Below, in pieces: positions 15,141-24,585 of a stretch of DNA of 64,000 nucleotides. Positions within the stretch are counted from its first letter, which is position 1; the number at the start of each line of letters is the position of its first letter. Source of the stretch: Rhodospirillales bacterium 24-66-33. GTDB lineage: Bacteria > Pseudomonadota > Alphaproteobacteria > Reyranellales > Reyranellaceae. A program made the translations under genes and the position numbers. The notes beneath the pieces are model-generated. The model was not told where the DNA came from. It searched no databases and saw only the letters and a program-made list of their open reading frames with translations. Location of the stretch: the NCBI GenBank assembly GCA_002281855.1, contig NCHQ01000029.1:53164-117163 (forward strand), written 5' to 3'.

Positions 15141-16379
15141 TCAGTGGGCAGCCCATTCAATGGACTTAATATCGATGCCTTCCTGGGCCATCTCCCAGAG
15201 CGGGCTCATCTCGCGCAGCTTGTTGACGTGGCGCACCAGCTCGTCGACCGCTGTGTCGACCTCGTGCTCCGTCGTGAAACGGCCGAGGCCGATGCGCAGC
15301 GAGGTGTGGGCCATCTCCTCTTCGACGCCGAGCGCCCGCAGCACGTAGCTGGGCTCCAGCGAGGCGGAGGTGCAGGCCGAACCGGACGAAACCGCCAGGT
15401 TCTTGATGCCCATCATAAGCGATTCGCCTTCCACATACGCGAAGCTGATGTTGAGGTTGCCGGGGATACGCTGCTCGAGGTCGCCGTTGACCACGATGTC
15501 CGTAAGCTTGGCACGCAGCCCGTTCAGCATGCGCTCCTGCAGCTTCTTCAGCCGCTTCGCCTCGACATCCATCTCCTTCATGCAGATCTCGGCCGCCTCG
15601 CCCAGACCGACGCACAGAGGGGTCGGCAGGGTCCCGGACCGAAAGCCGCGCTCCTGCCCGCCGCCGACGATCATCGGCACCAGGCGCACGCGCGGCTTGC
15701 GCCGGACGTAGAGCGCGCCGATGCCCTTGGGACCGTAGATCTTGTGGCCCGAAATGCTCATCAGGTCGATGTTGAGCGCCTCGACGTCGAGCGGGATCTT
15801 GCCGGCGGCCTGGGCCGCATCGGTGTGGAAGAACACCTTCTTCTCACGGCAAATCTTCCCGATCTCGGCCAACGGCTGGATCACGCCGATCTCGTTGTTC
15901 ACGGCCATGACTGAAACCAGCACTGTCTTGTCCGTGATCGCCGCGCGCAGCACCTCGAGATCCAGCAGACCGTCCTGCCGGACCGGCAGATAGGTGACCT
16001 CGAAGCCCTGCTGCTCGAGATGGCGGCAGGTATCGAGCACGCACTTGTGCTCGGTCACCGTGGTGATGATGTGGTTCTTGCGGTCCTTGTAGAATTCGGC
16101 CACGCCGCGGATGGCGAGGTTGTTGGACTCGGTGGCGCCCGAGGTGAAGATCACTTCCTTCTCGTCGGCGCCGATCAGCTTCGCGACCTGCGCGCGCGCC
16201 TTCTCGGTGCCCTCCTCGGCTTCCCAGCCATAGGCGTGGCTGCGCGAGCCCGAATTCCCGAACTTGTGGGTGAAGTACGGCATCATCGCCTCGAGCACCC
16301 TCGGATCCATCGGCGTGGTGGCCTGATAGTCGAGGTAGATCGGCTGGTCGTTGCGCCGGATTTGGGTAATGGCTGTCAT
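15141..16379 (-). CDS. iscS: cysteine desulfurase IscS
   Basis: A 412-residue PLP-dependent enzyme that takes sulfur from cysteine for IscU, MnmA and other acceptors. The PLP lysine is K213 in SISGHKIYGPKG. The persulfide-carrying C336 lies in SSGSACTSASLEPS, on the long loop typical of IscS/NifS group I. The N-terminus YLDYQATTPMDPRV and C-terminus DIKSIEWAAH fit IscS closely. It lies 18 nt downstream of a second desulfurase gene, which is unusual inside an isc operon. Confidence 0.95.
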   Translation of the reverse strand: MTAITQIRRNDQPIYLDYQATTPMDPRVLEAMMPYFTHKFGNSGSRSHAYGWEAEEGTEKARAQVAKLIGADEKEVIFTSGATESNNLAIRGVAEFYKDRKNHIITTVTEHKCVLDTCRHLEQQGFEVTYLPVRQDGLLDLEVLRAAITDKTVLVSVMAVNNEIGVIQPLAEIGKICREKKVFFHTDAAQAAGKIPLDVEALNIDLMSISGHKIYGPKGIGALYVRRKPRVRLVPMIVGGGQERGFRSGTLPTPLCVGLGEAAEICMKEMDVEAKRLKKLQERMLNGLRAKLTDIVVNGDLEQRIPGNLNISFAYVEGESLMMGIKNLAVSSGSACTSASLEPSYVLRALGVEEEMAHTSLRIGLGRFTTEHEVDTAVDELVRHVNKLREMSPLWEMAQEGIDIKSIEWAAH

Positions 16380-16397
16380 GCTAACCCCTGCTTACTC

Positions 16398-17528
16398 CTA
16401 CGCTGCCCTGGCCCTAGAATCGGTGTGGAAAATATCCGACTGTCGTACTCGGATATATAGGTTCTGCCATGCCGCGATCAAGCGTTCGATGTCGGCGGAT
16501 CCGCTGTTCCAGCCCAGGCTGATTCGGACCGCGCAGTCCGCGTCCGCGGCTGGCACACCCATGGCTTCCAGGACAGGCGATCGCTGAACTTTGCCCGAGG
16601 AACAGGCCGCGCCCGCGCTGATGCAGACGCCAGCAAGATCGAGTGCCAGGACTTGGGTCTCGGCCGGCACACCCGGCATGGGAACACAGCTCGTGTTGCT
16701 CAGTCTCCGCGCCCCCGCACCGAAAGCCCTGGCGGCCGGCACAATCTGGACAAGAGACAATTCCAGCCCGTCGCGCAACGCCGCCAGATCCTGCCCCGGC
16801 GCGGCCAGAACGGCAGCGGCCCCGAAGCCCGAAATACCCGCCACATTCTCGGTGCCGGCGCGGCGATTCGATTCCTGTCCTCCCCCGCAAAGAGCGGCCG
16901 TCAGCGGCGCGCCCTTGCGTACCACGAGGGCTCCCACCCCCGTCGGCCCGCCAATCTTGTGGGCGGAAAGGCTGAGATAGTCGACGCCAAGATCGCGCAG
17001 ACCGACAGGCACCTTGCCGGCGCCCTGAACGGCATCGCAATGCACCAGGGCGCCAGCACGCCGCGCGAGGCGCACCACCTCGGCGATCGGCTGCAGCACG
17101 CCTGTCTCGTTGTTGGCCAGCATCACCGACACTACGACCGGCTCGGCCGACGCCGCGAGCGCGCGTTCCAGGGCCGCCAGGTCGAGAACGCCCTCGCCGT
17201 CGACGGGAAGTACTTCGGCCTGCGGCACGGCACGACGCACGCTGTCATGCTCCACGGCGGAAATGAGCACGCGGCGCCGCCCGGCGCCCGAGAGAGCGAG
17301 ATTGTTGGCTTCCGTGCCGCCCGAGGTGAAGACGATCTCCGACGGCTCGGCGCCGGCCAGGGTGGCGACCTCGCGGCGCGCCTTGTCGACGATCGCCCGC
17401 GCCCGTCGGCCCGACGCGTGAACCGAAGAGGGATTGCCGCCCGCTCGCAATGCTTCCGCCATGGCGTCGAAAGCCGCCGGCCTCAGAGGGCTTGTGGCAT
17501 TGTGGTCCAGGTAGGCGATGGGGCGCAT
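16398..17528 (-). CDS. second cysteine desulfurase (NifS-like) within the isc operon
   Basis: A 376-residue PLP enzyme, distinct from the neighbouring IscS. PLP lysine K191 is in LSLSAHKIGGPTG, and the active cysteine C309 is in ISAGAACSSGKVQRS. Loop length and the CSSGK context place it with NifS/IscS-like group I enzymes. It lies between iscR and iscS, 26 nt after iscR, so it should be made under the same IscR control. It could be a dedicated sulfur donor for another acceptor such as a tRNA thiolase; the sequence does not say which. Confidence 0.9.
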   Translation of the reverse strand: MRPIAYLDHNATSPLRPAAFDAMAEALRAGGNPSSVHASGRRARAIVDKARREVATLAGAEPSEIVFTSGGTEANNLALSGAGRRRVLISAVEHDSVRRAVPQAEVLPVDGEGVLDLAALERALAASAEPVVVSVMLANNETGVLQPIAEVVRLARRAGALVHCDAVQGAGKVPVGLRDLGVDYLSLSAHKIGGPTGVGALVVRKGAPLTAALCGGGQESNRRAGTENVAGISGFGAAAVLAAPGQDLAALRDGLELSLVQIVPAARAFGAGARRLSNTSCVPMPGVPAETQVLALDLAGVCISAGAACSSGKVQRSPVLEAMGVPAADADCAVRISLGWNSGSADIERLIAAWQNLYIRVRQSDIFHTDSRARAA

Positions 17529-17554
17529 GAGATCGACGCGAGCGACGGGCCGGC

Positions 17555-18028
17555 CTAGCTGGCCGCTGCCATCGTGTCGGACGTTGCGACCGGAGGCGCC
17601 TCGATCAGGCGTGGCGCGAGCTTGCGTTCAAGCACGTCGAGCAGAGTGACCGAACTCAGGAACAGATGGATCTGGTTGCCGAGTTCCTCCCACAGATCGT
17701 GGGTCAGGCACTTGCTGCGGTCGGCACGGCAGCCGGTGGCACCCATCTCGGTGCAGCGGGTGGCGCTGATTGGCTCGTCGACTGCCAGGATGATTTCCGA
17801 CACCCTCGTTTCGGCCGAGCCCCTCGCGAGACGGTAACCGCCACCCGGGCCGCGCACGCTCTTGACCAGACCGGCGCGACGCAGCCGGGCGAAAAGCTGC
17901 TCCAGATACGACAGGGAGATTTCCTGCCGGGTTGCGATATCGGACAGGGAAACCGGCTTAACCTGTGCATGGCGCGCCAGATCGACCATCGCCATGACGG
18001 CGTAACGTCCCTTGGTGCTGAGCTTCAC
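17555..18028 (-). CDS. iscR: Rrf2-family Fe-S regulator IscR
   Basis: A 157-residue Rrf2-type winged-helix regulator. The DNA-binding part is MKLSTKGRYAVMAMVDLA plus ISLSYLEQLFARLRRAGLV and GPGGGYRL. Cluster ligands C92, C100 and C107, with H110, lie in TRCTEMGATGCRADRSKCLTHDLW. Holo-IscR represses its own operon through type-1 sites; such a site overlaps the promoter upstream. The position as first gene of the operon is the usual one. Confidence 0.95.
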   Translation of the reverse strand: MKLSTKGRYAVMAMVDLARHAQVKPVSLSDIATRQEISLSYLEQLFARLRRAGLVKSVRGPGGGYRLARGSAETRVSEIILAVDEPISATRCTEMGATGCRADRSKCLTHDLWEELGNQIHLFLSSVTLLDVLERKLAPRLIEAPPVATSDTMAAAS

Positions 18029-18118
18029 AGCATCCTCCTCACGGCCTAAATCGGCCGTCCTTCGCTATGGAAACGCCTAAAGTTCTTGAAAACCAAAGCG
18101 TTACTACGATATGCCAGC

Positions 18119-18133
18119 GCCCCAGACTGGGGC
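18119..18133. repeat. 15-bp palindrome in the iscR leader
   Basis: GCCCCAG and CTGGGGC flank a single A, forming a near-continuous palindrome in the untranslated leader of iscR, about 85 nt before the start codon. As RNA it can make a 6-bp stem with a 3-nt loop. It does not resemble an IscR site and no T-run follows, so it may be a binding site for another factor or a weak hairpin. Confidence 0.35.
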
Positions 18134-18160
18134 TCTGGGCAAGACCAACTGCGTAGCTCG

Positions 18161-18193
18161 GATTTAATTAATCCCAGTAGGTTGGTCAAGTAT
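18161..18193 (-). promoter_or_regulatory. isc operon promoter overlapped by IscR type-1 site
   Basis: On the minus strand a -35 TTGACC (18189-18184) and a -10-like TAAATC (18166-18161) are separated by 17 bp. The -35 lies inside ATACTTGACC-AACCT-ACTGGGATT (18193-18170), which fits the published IscR type-1 consensus of an ATA..TTGAC half and an AGTC/GGG half. Binding of [2Fe-2S]-IscR here would block RNA polymerase. The predicted transcript has a leader of roughly 125 nt before iscR. Confidence 0.75.
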
Positions 18194-18268
18194 CAAGAAT
18201 CCCCCCGAATCCGCCGCCGAATCGGGTTACGACCGGAGGGTCGAATAAGGTGAAGAACCGGAGTTTCG

Positions 18269-18943
18269 ATGCCTGACGTGATGTTTACCGGCCCCGAGGG
18301 GCGTCTCGAGGGTCGTTATCACCAGAGCAAGGAAGAACGCGCGCCGATCGCGCTGATCCTGCATCCGCACCCGCAATATGGCGGGACGATGAATCACAAG
18401 GTGGTCTTTTCGCTCTTCCACGTGTTCGTGAATCGCGGCTTCTCGGTGCTGCGCTTCAACACGCGCGGCGTCGGCCGCAGCCAGGGCCGGTTCGACAACG
18501 GCATGGGCGAACTCTCCGACGCGGCGGCGGCGCTCGACTGGCTGCAGGGCATGAATCCCAACGCCAAGTCGTGCTGGATCGCCGGCTACTCTTTCGGCGC
18601 CTGGATCGGCATGCAGCTGCTGATGCGCCGCCCCGAGATCGATTGCTTCATCTCGGTCGCGCCGCCGGCCAACTCCTACGACTTCGCCTTCCTCGCACCC
18701 TGCCCCTCGTCCGGGCTGATCGTCGGCGCGGAAAAGGACGAGGTTGTGCCGCAGGCCGACATCCAGAAGCTGGTGGCACGCCTCTCGCTCCAGAAGGGCA
18801 TCACCGTCGAGTCGCGGACCATCAAGGGCGCCAACCACTTCTTCCACGACGCGCTCGACAGGCTTGCGGTCGAAGTCGACAAGTACGTCGCCCAGAGCCT
18901 GCTCAATCCGCCGGGCCGCGCGACCAGCAACAAGGAGCCCTGA
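18269..18943 (+). CDS. alpha/beta hydrolase
   Basis: A 224-residue cytoplasmic alpha/beta hydrolase of the COG2945 type. The oxyanion region is LHPHPQYGGTMNHKV, the nucleophile serine lies in AGYSFGAWIG near residue 110, the acid Asp is in VGAEKDEVV and the His is in GANHFFHDAL. The strand order and the RFNTRGVGRSQG block are family hallmarks. Natural substrates of this group are not known. It is divergent from the isc operon and convergent with anmK. Confidence 0.9.
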   Translation: MPDVMFTGPEGRLEGRYHQSKEERAPIALILHPHPQYGGTMNHKVVFSLFHVFVNRGFSVLRFNTRGVGRSQGRFDNGMGELSDAAAALDWLQGMNPNAKSCWIAGYSFGAWIGMQLLMRRPEIDCFISVAPPANSYDFAFLAPCPSSGLIVGAEKDEVVPQADIQKLVARLSLQKGITVESRTIKGANHFFHDALDRLAVEVDKYVAQSLLNPPGRATSNKEP

Positions 18944-18956
18944 CCGGGGCTGCCCG

Positions 18957-20039
18957 CTATGGCTCGTTGAGGCGCCCGCCCGTCATCGGACGGGGGGCAC
19001 CGGTGGTGCCGGGAAAGGTCAGAGGCAGGCCTCGCAGGGACCGCACCGCGAGGAAGGCGAAGGCCTGCGCCTCCAGGGCATCGCCATCCCAGCCGAGATC
19101 CGCCGCCGTCAGCACCTTGGCCGCCGTCTCTTCGGCGATGGCGCGCAGCAGCGTCGGATTGCGTGCGCCACCGCCACAGATCACCCAGCGCGACACCGGG
19201 GCCGGAAAATGCCGCGCGGCGAGCGCAATGGCCCTTGCCGTGCCCCAGGTCAGCGTCGCGGTGCCGTCGGCGACGCTTAGGCCATCGGCCCACACATCGT
19301 TGAAGTCGCCGCGATCGAGCGACTTGGGCGGCACCTTCGAGAAGAAGCGGTGCTCGGCAAAACGCTGCAGCCGGCCGCGGTCGACCTTGCCTGCCGCCGC
19401 CAGCGCCCCGTCCTTGTCGTAGCGCTGACCGGCACGACGCGCGCACCAGTCGTCGATCGGGCCGTTGCCGGGGCCGGTATCGAAGGCGAGCAGCGCTCCG
19501 TCGGGGCCGATCCAGGTCACGTTGCCCACACCGCCGACGTTCACCACGGCGAGCGGCCGCGGCAGGTCCGCCGCCAGGGCGGCGTGATAGATCGGCACGA
19601 GAGGTGCGCCCTGCCCGCCCGCCGCCACATCGGCGGCCCGCAGATCGTTCACGACCCGCACGCCCAACTCCCGCGCGAGCGCGGCGCCGTCGCCGATCTG
19701 CCAGGTGAAGCGATTCTCGGGGCGGTGGGTAATGGTCTGGCCGTGGAAGCCGACGAGGTCGACGGACGACAGGGGAATCCCCCGCTCGCTCGCCCAGCGG
19801 CGCACGGCCGCCACGTGCGCGGCGGTCACGGCCCGTTCGGCGGCGCGCGTCGCCTCCGACGGCTGCCCGGCGCCGAAGGCCGCACGGACGGTGCGGCGCA
19901 CCTCGTCGTCATAGGGAACGGTCAGGCTGGGGCCGAAGGCCCCGATCCGCTCGCCGTCGGTTTCGATGAGCGCTACGTCGACGCCGTCGAGCGAGGTGCC
20001 GCTCATCAGGCCGAGCGCCCGCAGAGGAGATGATGGCAT
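18957..20039 (-). CDS. anmK: anhydro-N-acetylmuramic acid kinase AnmK
   Basis: A 360-residue ASKHA-fold kinase that phosphorylates and opens 1,6-anhydroMurNAc during peptidoglycan recycling. Visible are the N-terminal GLMSGTSLDGVDVALIETDG, the catalytic-base region FHGQTITHRPE and the VNVGGVGNVTWIGP and DTGPGNGPIDDW phosphate-binding blocks. The C-terminal adenosine block is VICGGGARNPTLLRAIAEE. It is divergent from tyrS with about 54 bp between starts, an arrangement found in many alphaproteobacteria. Confidence 0.94.
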   Translation of the reverse strand: MPSSPLRALGLMSGTSLDGVDVALIETDGERIGAFGPSLTVPYDDEVRRTVRAAFGAGQPSEATRAAERAVTAAHVAAVRRWASERGIPLSSVDLVGFHGQTITHRPENRFTWQIGDGAALARELGVRVVNDLRAADVAAGGQGAPLVPIYHAALAADLPRPLAVVNVGGVGNVTWIGPDGALLAFDTGPGNGPIDDWCARRAGQRYDKDGALAAAGKVDRGRLQRFAEHRFFSKVPPKSLDRGDFNDVWADGLSVADGTATLTWGTARAIALAARHFPAPVSRWVICGGGARNPTLLRAIAEETAAKVLTAADLGWDGDALEAQAFAFLAVRSLRGLPLTFPGTTGAPRPMTGGRLNEP

Positions 20040-20093
20040 GGCGGGAATGTGTTACACCCGCCGCCCTTCAGGAACAAACGGCCGGACGGCGAG

Positions 20094-21347
20094 ATGGCGG
20101 ACTTCAAGTCGGACTTCATGCGCATCGTGCACGAGCGCGGCATGGTGCATCAGTGCAGCGATACCGCACGCCTCGACGAGCTGCTGTCGAGCGGCGTCCG
20201 CACCGCCTATATCGGCTTCGACTGCACCGCCGATTCGCTGCATGTCGGCCATCTGCTTCAGGTCATGCTCCTGCGCTGGTGGCAGAAGAGCGGCCATAAG
20301 CCGATCGCGCTGATGGGCGGCGGCACGACGAAGGTGGGCGACCCGTCGGGCCGCGACGAGACGCGCCAGCTGCTCACCACGGCCCAGATCGACGCCAACA
20401 TGGCGAGCATCAAGAAGAGCTTCGCCAACTACCTCACCTTCGGCGAGGGCACGACCGATGCCGTCATGGCCAACAATGCCGACTGGCTCGACGGCCTGCT
20501 TTACATCCCGCTGCTGCGCGACGTCGGCCGGCACTTCTCGGTCAACCGCATGCTCACCATGGATTCCGTGAAGCTGCGGCTCGAACGCGACCAGCCGCTC
20601 TCGTTCCTCGAATTCAACTACATGATCCTGCAGTCCTACGATTTCGTGGAGCTGAACAAGCGCCACGACTGCATCGTCCAGATGGGCGGCTCCGACCAGT
20701 GGGGAAACATCGTCATGGGCGCCGATCTCGGCCGCCGCATGCAGGGCGCCGAGCTATTCGCGCTCACGTCGCCCCTGCTTGCGACCGCATCGGGCGCCAA
20801 GATGGGCAAGACCGCGGCGGGGGCCGTGTGGCTCAATCCCGATCGTCTCTCGCCCTACGATTTCTGGCAGTACTGGCGCAACACCGAGGATGCCGATGTC
20901 GGGCGCTTCCTGAAGCTGTTCACCGACCTGCCGCTGTCGGAGGTGGCGCGCCTCGAAGCGCTGCAGGGCCAGGAGATCAACGAGGCCAAGAAGATCCTGG
21001 CCACCGAGGTGACCACGCTCGCGCACGGCCGCCAGGCCGCCGAGAGCGCGGCCGAAACGGCGCGCCGCACCTTCGAGGAAGGCAGCAAGGCCGACACGCT
21101 GCCGACCGTCCAGCTTCCGCTCGCCAGGCTGAAAGCCGGAATCGCCGCGTTCGAGCTGATGCACGAGGCAGGCCTTGCCGACAGCAAGAACGAGGCCCGC
21201 AAGCTGATCAAGGGCGGCGGCGGCCGACTGAACGACAAGCCGATCGCCAACGACTCGGTGATGGTGACCGAAGCCGATCTCGGCTCCGACGGTACGTTGA
21301 AGCTGTCGGCCGGCCGCAAGCGCCACGTCCTGGTGCGCGCCGCCTAG
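20094..21347 (+). CDS. tyrS: tyrosyl-tRNA synthetase
   Basis: A 417-residue class I synthetase starts at MADFKSDFMR, the usual N-terminus; an upstream GTG at 20049 would add an unconserved extension. The HIGH-like HVGH is at 50-53, the tyrosine-binding block MGGSDQWGNIVMG follows, and the KMSKS-like KMGKT loop lies near 237. The C-terminal S4 RNA-binding domain is EARKLIKGGGGRLND. All parts are intact. Confidence 0.95.
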   Translation: MADFKSDFMRIVHERGMVHQCSDTARLDELLSSGVRTAYIGFDCTADSLHVGHLLQVMLLRWWQKSGHKPIALMGGGTTKVGDPSGRDETRQLLTTAQIDANMASIKKSFANYLTFGEGTTDAVMANNADWLDGLLYIPLLRDVGRHFSVNRMLTMDSVKLRLERDQPLSFLEFNYMILQSYDFVELNKRHDCIVQMGGSDQWGNIVMGADLGRRMQGAELFALTSPLLATASGAKMGKTAAGAVWLNPDRLSPYDFWQYWRNTEDADVGRFLKLFTDLPLSEVARLEALQGQEINEAKKILATEVTTLAHGRQAAESAAETARRTFEEGSKADTLPTVQLPLARLKAGIAAFELMHEAGLADSKNEARKLIKGGGGRLNDKPIANDSVMVTEADLGSDGTLKLSAGRKRHVLVRAA

Positions 21348-21353
21348 CCCGGG

Positions 21354-24300
21354 TCAGGGCGCGCGTTGCCCATCCGGTGACCCGACGGGCGGGCTGGGCG
21401 CCCCGCCGGCGTTGGCGGGCGCATTGAGCAGATCGCGCAGCGCACCCGGCGCCATCGCCGACATCATGTTCACGTCGGTCTTGAGGTCACCAAACGGACC
21501 GTAGAGCTGATAGGAGACGGCGAACATGCCACCGTCCTTCCCGCCGGTCAGCAGCGGCCCGAGCAGCGGCACGTTCGACAGGAGATTGTTCAGCGCGAAG
21601 GCCGGCACGACGATGCCGTTGAGCCGCGCCGTATCGTTGCCCAGGTCGATGACACCCTGGGTGGTCAGCCCGATCGACTGACCGCTGGTGCGCCCGTTGC
21701 GCACCTGGATGCTGTCGCCGCTCTTCGTCAGATTGGCGCTCAGGCTGTCGAACTGCTGCAACGCATTGCCGGCGCTGTTCAGTCCGTCGATCGCCGAGTT
21801 GAGCGTGCCGATGTCGCGGCGGGCGTTCACGCGCTGGAGGCGGAACGGTCCCATCTTCAGCGTACCCTCGAGCGGCGGGTTGGCCCAGGTATCGTTGAAC
21901 TTCCCTTCGATGTGCAGGTAGCCGTTGACCAGGCCGTCGATCCAGCCTGCCTCGGTGAGCAACTGGCCAAAATCGGCGACATAGAAGAACAGCGTGCGCC
22001 CCTGCGCGCCAGGCGTCACCCGGAAGGTCGAGCCCTTGCCGCCGCCCATCGTGAGATCCGCGGAGGCGAGTCGCTCTCCCCTCATCTCCAGCCGGCCGTT
22101 CAGGTAACCGAGGGATCCCCGCTTCACGATCACGTTCTGCAGCTGGATCGTCGCCCTTGTGCTCTGCCGCGAGATCGAGGCCGCACCCTTCGGCTCGTGC
22201 GCTGCGACCTCGTTCCTTGCGTTCAGCATGTCGCGAACACGCTGCAGTTCGAGGGACTGGCCCTTCACAGCGATGTCGACACCGTCCGGGCTGCGCCGCC
22301 AGTCGACGGCCACGTCGGTCTGGTCGAGCTTGACCTGCGGCACGCTGATCTGCTGCACGCTGCCATCCGTCCCAAAGCGCACCTGCCCCTTGGTCTGCAG
22401 GCCACCGCCGCGGGCATCGAAGTCTGCCGTCGTGACCTTGCCGCCGGCGGCGAGCTTCAGCGTCATGGTGGCAAGCGCGTCCGTGCCGGCCTCCTTGTTC
22501 CAGGCGAGCGGCGTCACCGCCAGTTTCGCCGCCTTCATGTCGAAGCGGCCGCCGACCTCGCCGGTGCCGTTGGTCGCGACCTGATAGTGCAGGGTCGTGC
22601 CGATCGGGCCCGTGACAAAGGGCTCGACCGAGGGGAAGCCGGCCTTCTCGACCAATCCCGCAGGCACCGTGCCCTTCACGTCATAGCGCCGGCGGAACGG
22701 AGCTTTGGCCGCGAACATCTCACGCCAGGTGACGTCGACGGTGCTGCCATCGAGCTTGCCTTGCCCGACCACGCTCAGCTCGGAATTGCCGTACTTCAAG
22801 CGCGCCGTCGCGTCCGTGAGATCGACGTTGCCCAGTACGTTCTTCAGCGAGAACGAAGTGAGGCGGGCGTCGGCCGCCACCTCGATCTCCTCGACGGTCA
22901 AGGCGTCGATGAGCGGGAAGCCCAGTGACACGTCGACCGCCACCTGGCCGCCCAGCCGGCGCTGGTCGTAGAGCGTTTCCTTGGGCAGGCCGAGCTGCCG
23001 CCGTGCCAGGAAGCGCATGACGTCCTGCGCCGAACCGGAGATAGGCAGCCGAATCGCCGCCATCTGGCCCGTGGGCTTGTCGAGCCCGGTCAGGTCAATG
23101 GTGCCGTCGGCCACCGTCAGATTGACCGCGCCGCCGCGCGCAACGTCGAAATGCAGGTTGCCCTTCTCGTAACGCGCCTTCCCGGACACGTCCTGCATCT
23201 CGGGCATGTGCGGCATGTAACGCACGGTCAGGCCGCCGTATTCGAGGAGGGCCACCATGCCATCGACCTTGATATCGGCGATGTGGTCGACCGGCGCGCT
23301 CGCAGAGAATTCGGCGGCGACGTCGACGGTCCCGGCCGTGATGTTGGCAATCGCCCACCTGCGGCCGCCCTCGGCGAACTCCAGCGGCCAGTAGTCGCCG
23401 AGCTTGTCGACCGGGATCTGCCTGATCTCGGCGCGGCCGGCGAAGTGGCGTGTGTCCGCGATGCGGTGGCCGGCACCGGTGACGACCACCCTCGCCGCCC
23501 CGAAATCGAAGTCGACACGATCGATCTTCGAGGTGTGCGCGACATTGTCGATACTGAACCGCGCGCCCATCGAGCGCACCTGATGCGCGACCGGCAGGAT
23601 GCCCGGCAGGGTCACGCTGCCATTGGCGCCGTCGATGTCGACCGCGACGGTCTTGACCTCGCCGTTGCCCGTGCCTTCGATCTGCAGCCGTCCCGAAAGC
23701 GCCAGGTCGACGCCGCGCAGGATGGCGAGATCGGAAGAAAGATCAGCAAAGATCCAGGGCTTGAAGCCCGAGACCTTGGCCTCGAGGGAAATGCGGCTGC
23801 GGTCGCGCGCGTAGACGCCGGACAGGGATAGATCGAGCGGATCGCCATGGCCGGCGAAACGGGCGTTGGCGGAGATGGAGACGCCCAGGGCGTCGCGCCT
23901 GAGTTCTGCCCGGGAATCCGGCGCATTCCAGCTGAGCCCCGTCTTCAGATCCCGGATCGTCACGTTGGCCCGCTCGATCACCACCGAATCGAGCTGGCCG
24001 ATCAGCGACTCGTAGTTGGGCTCTGCCAGCAGCTGGTCGACCAGGATCGAGATCGCCTCGCCTTGGGCGCCGCCTTCCGGAGACGTGAATATGCGTTTGA
24101 AAGCCCCGTCCTCGCGCGCAACATCCGCCTCGATGACCGGCCGGATGATGGAGATCGAGGTCGGCAGGAGCATGCCCTGCACGACCGAGCGCGGCTCGAA
24201 CGTCAGGGCCGCCTCGGGCGCAGTAGCAATCACCTGGTCCTGCGCGTTCGTGAAGCGCAGGCCGGTGAAGGCCAGACGGATCGGCCGGCTGATCCCGCTC

Positions 24301-24500
24301 CATTCGAAGAAGATCCGATCGAAATCCGGATGGATGTCGTTGCCCGGAGCGTCGATCAGCCGGGCGATGCGCGGCTTCAAGAAATCGAGGTCGATGGGCC
24401 CCGCCATGAGCCGCAGGGCGGCGACGACCACCAGCGCGGTCACGGCGAGCACCATAATGACCGCAACACGCAGAACTACCCGACAGGTCCGCTTGACCAA
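21354..24500 (-). CDS. YhdP/AsmA-like envelope protein (DUF3971 and AsmA-like C-terminus)
   Basis: A 1048-residue protein with one N-terminal membrane helix (VAVIMVLAVTALVVVAAL) and a long, beta-rich periplasmic part, as in AsmA-like lipid-transport bridge proteins. The mid-region matches DUF3971. The C-terminal region (SLGYLNGRLEMRGERLASADLTM...NDTARLNGIVVPAFALNNLLSNVPLLGPLLTGG) matches the AsmA-like C-terminal domain of YhdP. Family members move phospholipids between inner and outer membranes. It is convergent with tyrS (6 bp gap) and divergent from glnE. Confidence 0.85.
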   Translation of the reverse strand: MVKRTCRVVLRVAVIMVLAVTALVVVAALRLMAGPIDLDFLKPRIARLIDAPGNDIHPDFDRIFFEWSGISRPIRLAFTGLRFTNAQDQVIATAPEAALTFEPRSVVQGMLLPTSISIIRPVIEADVAREDGAFKRIFTSPEGGAQGEAISILVDQLLAEPNYESLIGQLDSVVIERANVTIRDLKTGLSWNAPDSRAELRRDALGVSISANARFAGHGDPLDLSLSGVYARDRSRISLEAKVSGFKPWIFADLSSDLAILRGVDLALSGRLQIEGTGNGEVKTVAVDIDGANGSVTLPGILPVAHQVRSMGARFSIDNVAHTSKIDRVDFDFGAARVVVTGAGHRIADTRHFAGRAEIRQIPVDKLGDYWPLEFAEGGRRWAIANITAGTVDVAAEFSASAPVDHIADIKVDGMVALLEYGGLTVRYMPHMPEMQDVSGKARYEKGNLHFDVARGGAVNLTVADGTIDLTGLDKPTGQMAAIRLPISGSAQDVMRFLARRQLGLPKETLYDQRRLGGQVAVDVSLGFPLIDALTVEEIEVAADARLTSFSLKNVLGNVDLTDATARLKYGNSELSVVGQGKLDGSTVDVTWREMFAAKAPFRRRYDVKGTVPAGLVEKAGFPSVEPFVTGPIGTTLHYQVATNGTGEVGGRFDMKAAKLAVTPLAWNKEAGTDALATMTLKLAAGGKVTTADFDARGGGLQTKGQVRFGTDGSVQQISVPQVKLDQTDVAVDWRRSPDGVDIAVKGQSLELQRVRDMLNARNEVAAHEPKGAASISRQSTRATIQLQNVIVKRGSLGYLNGRLEMRGERLASADLTMGGGKGSTFRVTPGAQGRTLFFYVADFGQLLTEAGWIDGLVNGYLHIEGKFNDTWANPPLEGTLKMGPFRLQRVNARRDIGTLNSAIDGLNSAGNALQQFDSLSANLTKSGDSIQVRNGRTSGQSIGLTTQGVIDLGNDTARLNGIVVPAFALNNLLSNVPLLGPLLTGGKDGGMFAVSYQLYGPFGDLKTDVNMMSAMAPGALRDLLNAPANAGGAPSPPVGSPDGQRAP

Positions 24501-24585
24501 ACTCGACTCTTCCGTTTCTTGACGATGGCGACACGCTTGGGCAAGCGTGTCATTGCAAATGAGAATTTACCCGTCGACACATTGA

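Noticed and set aside
18119..18133. Riboswitch or attenuator before iscR
   Set aside because: A single short palindrome with no alternative fold, leader peptide or T-run; not enough for such a call.
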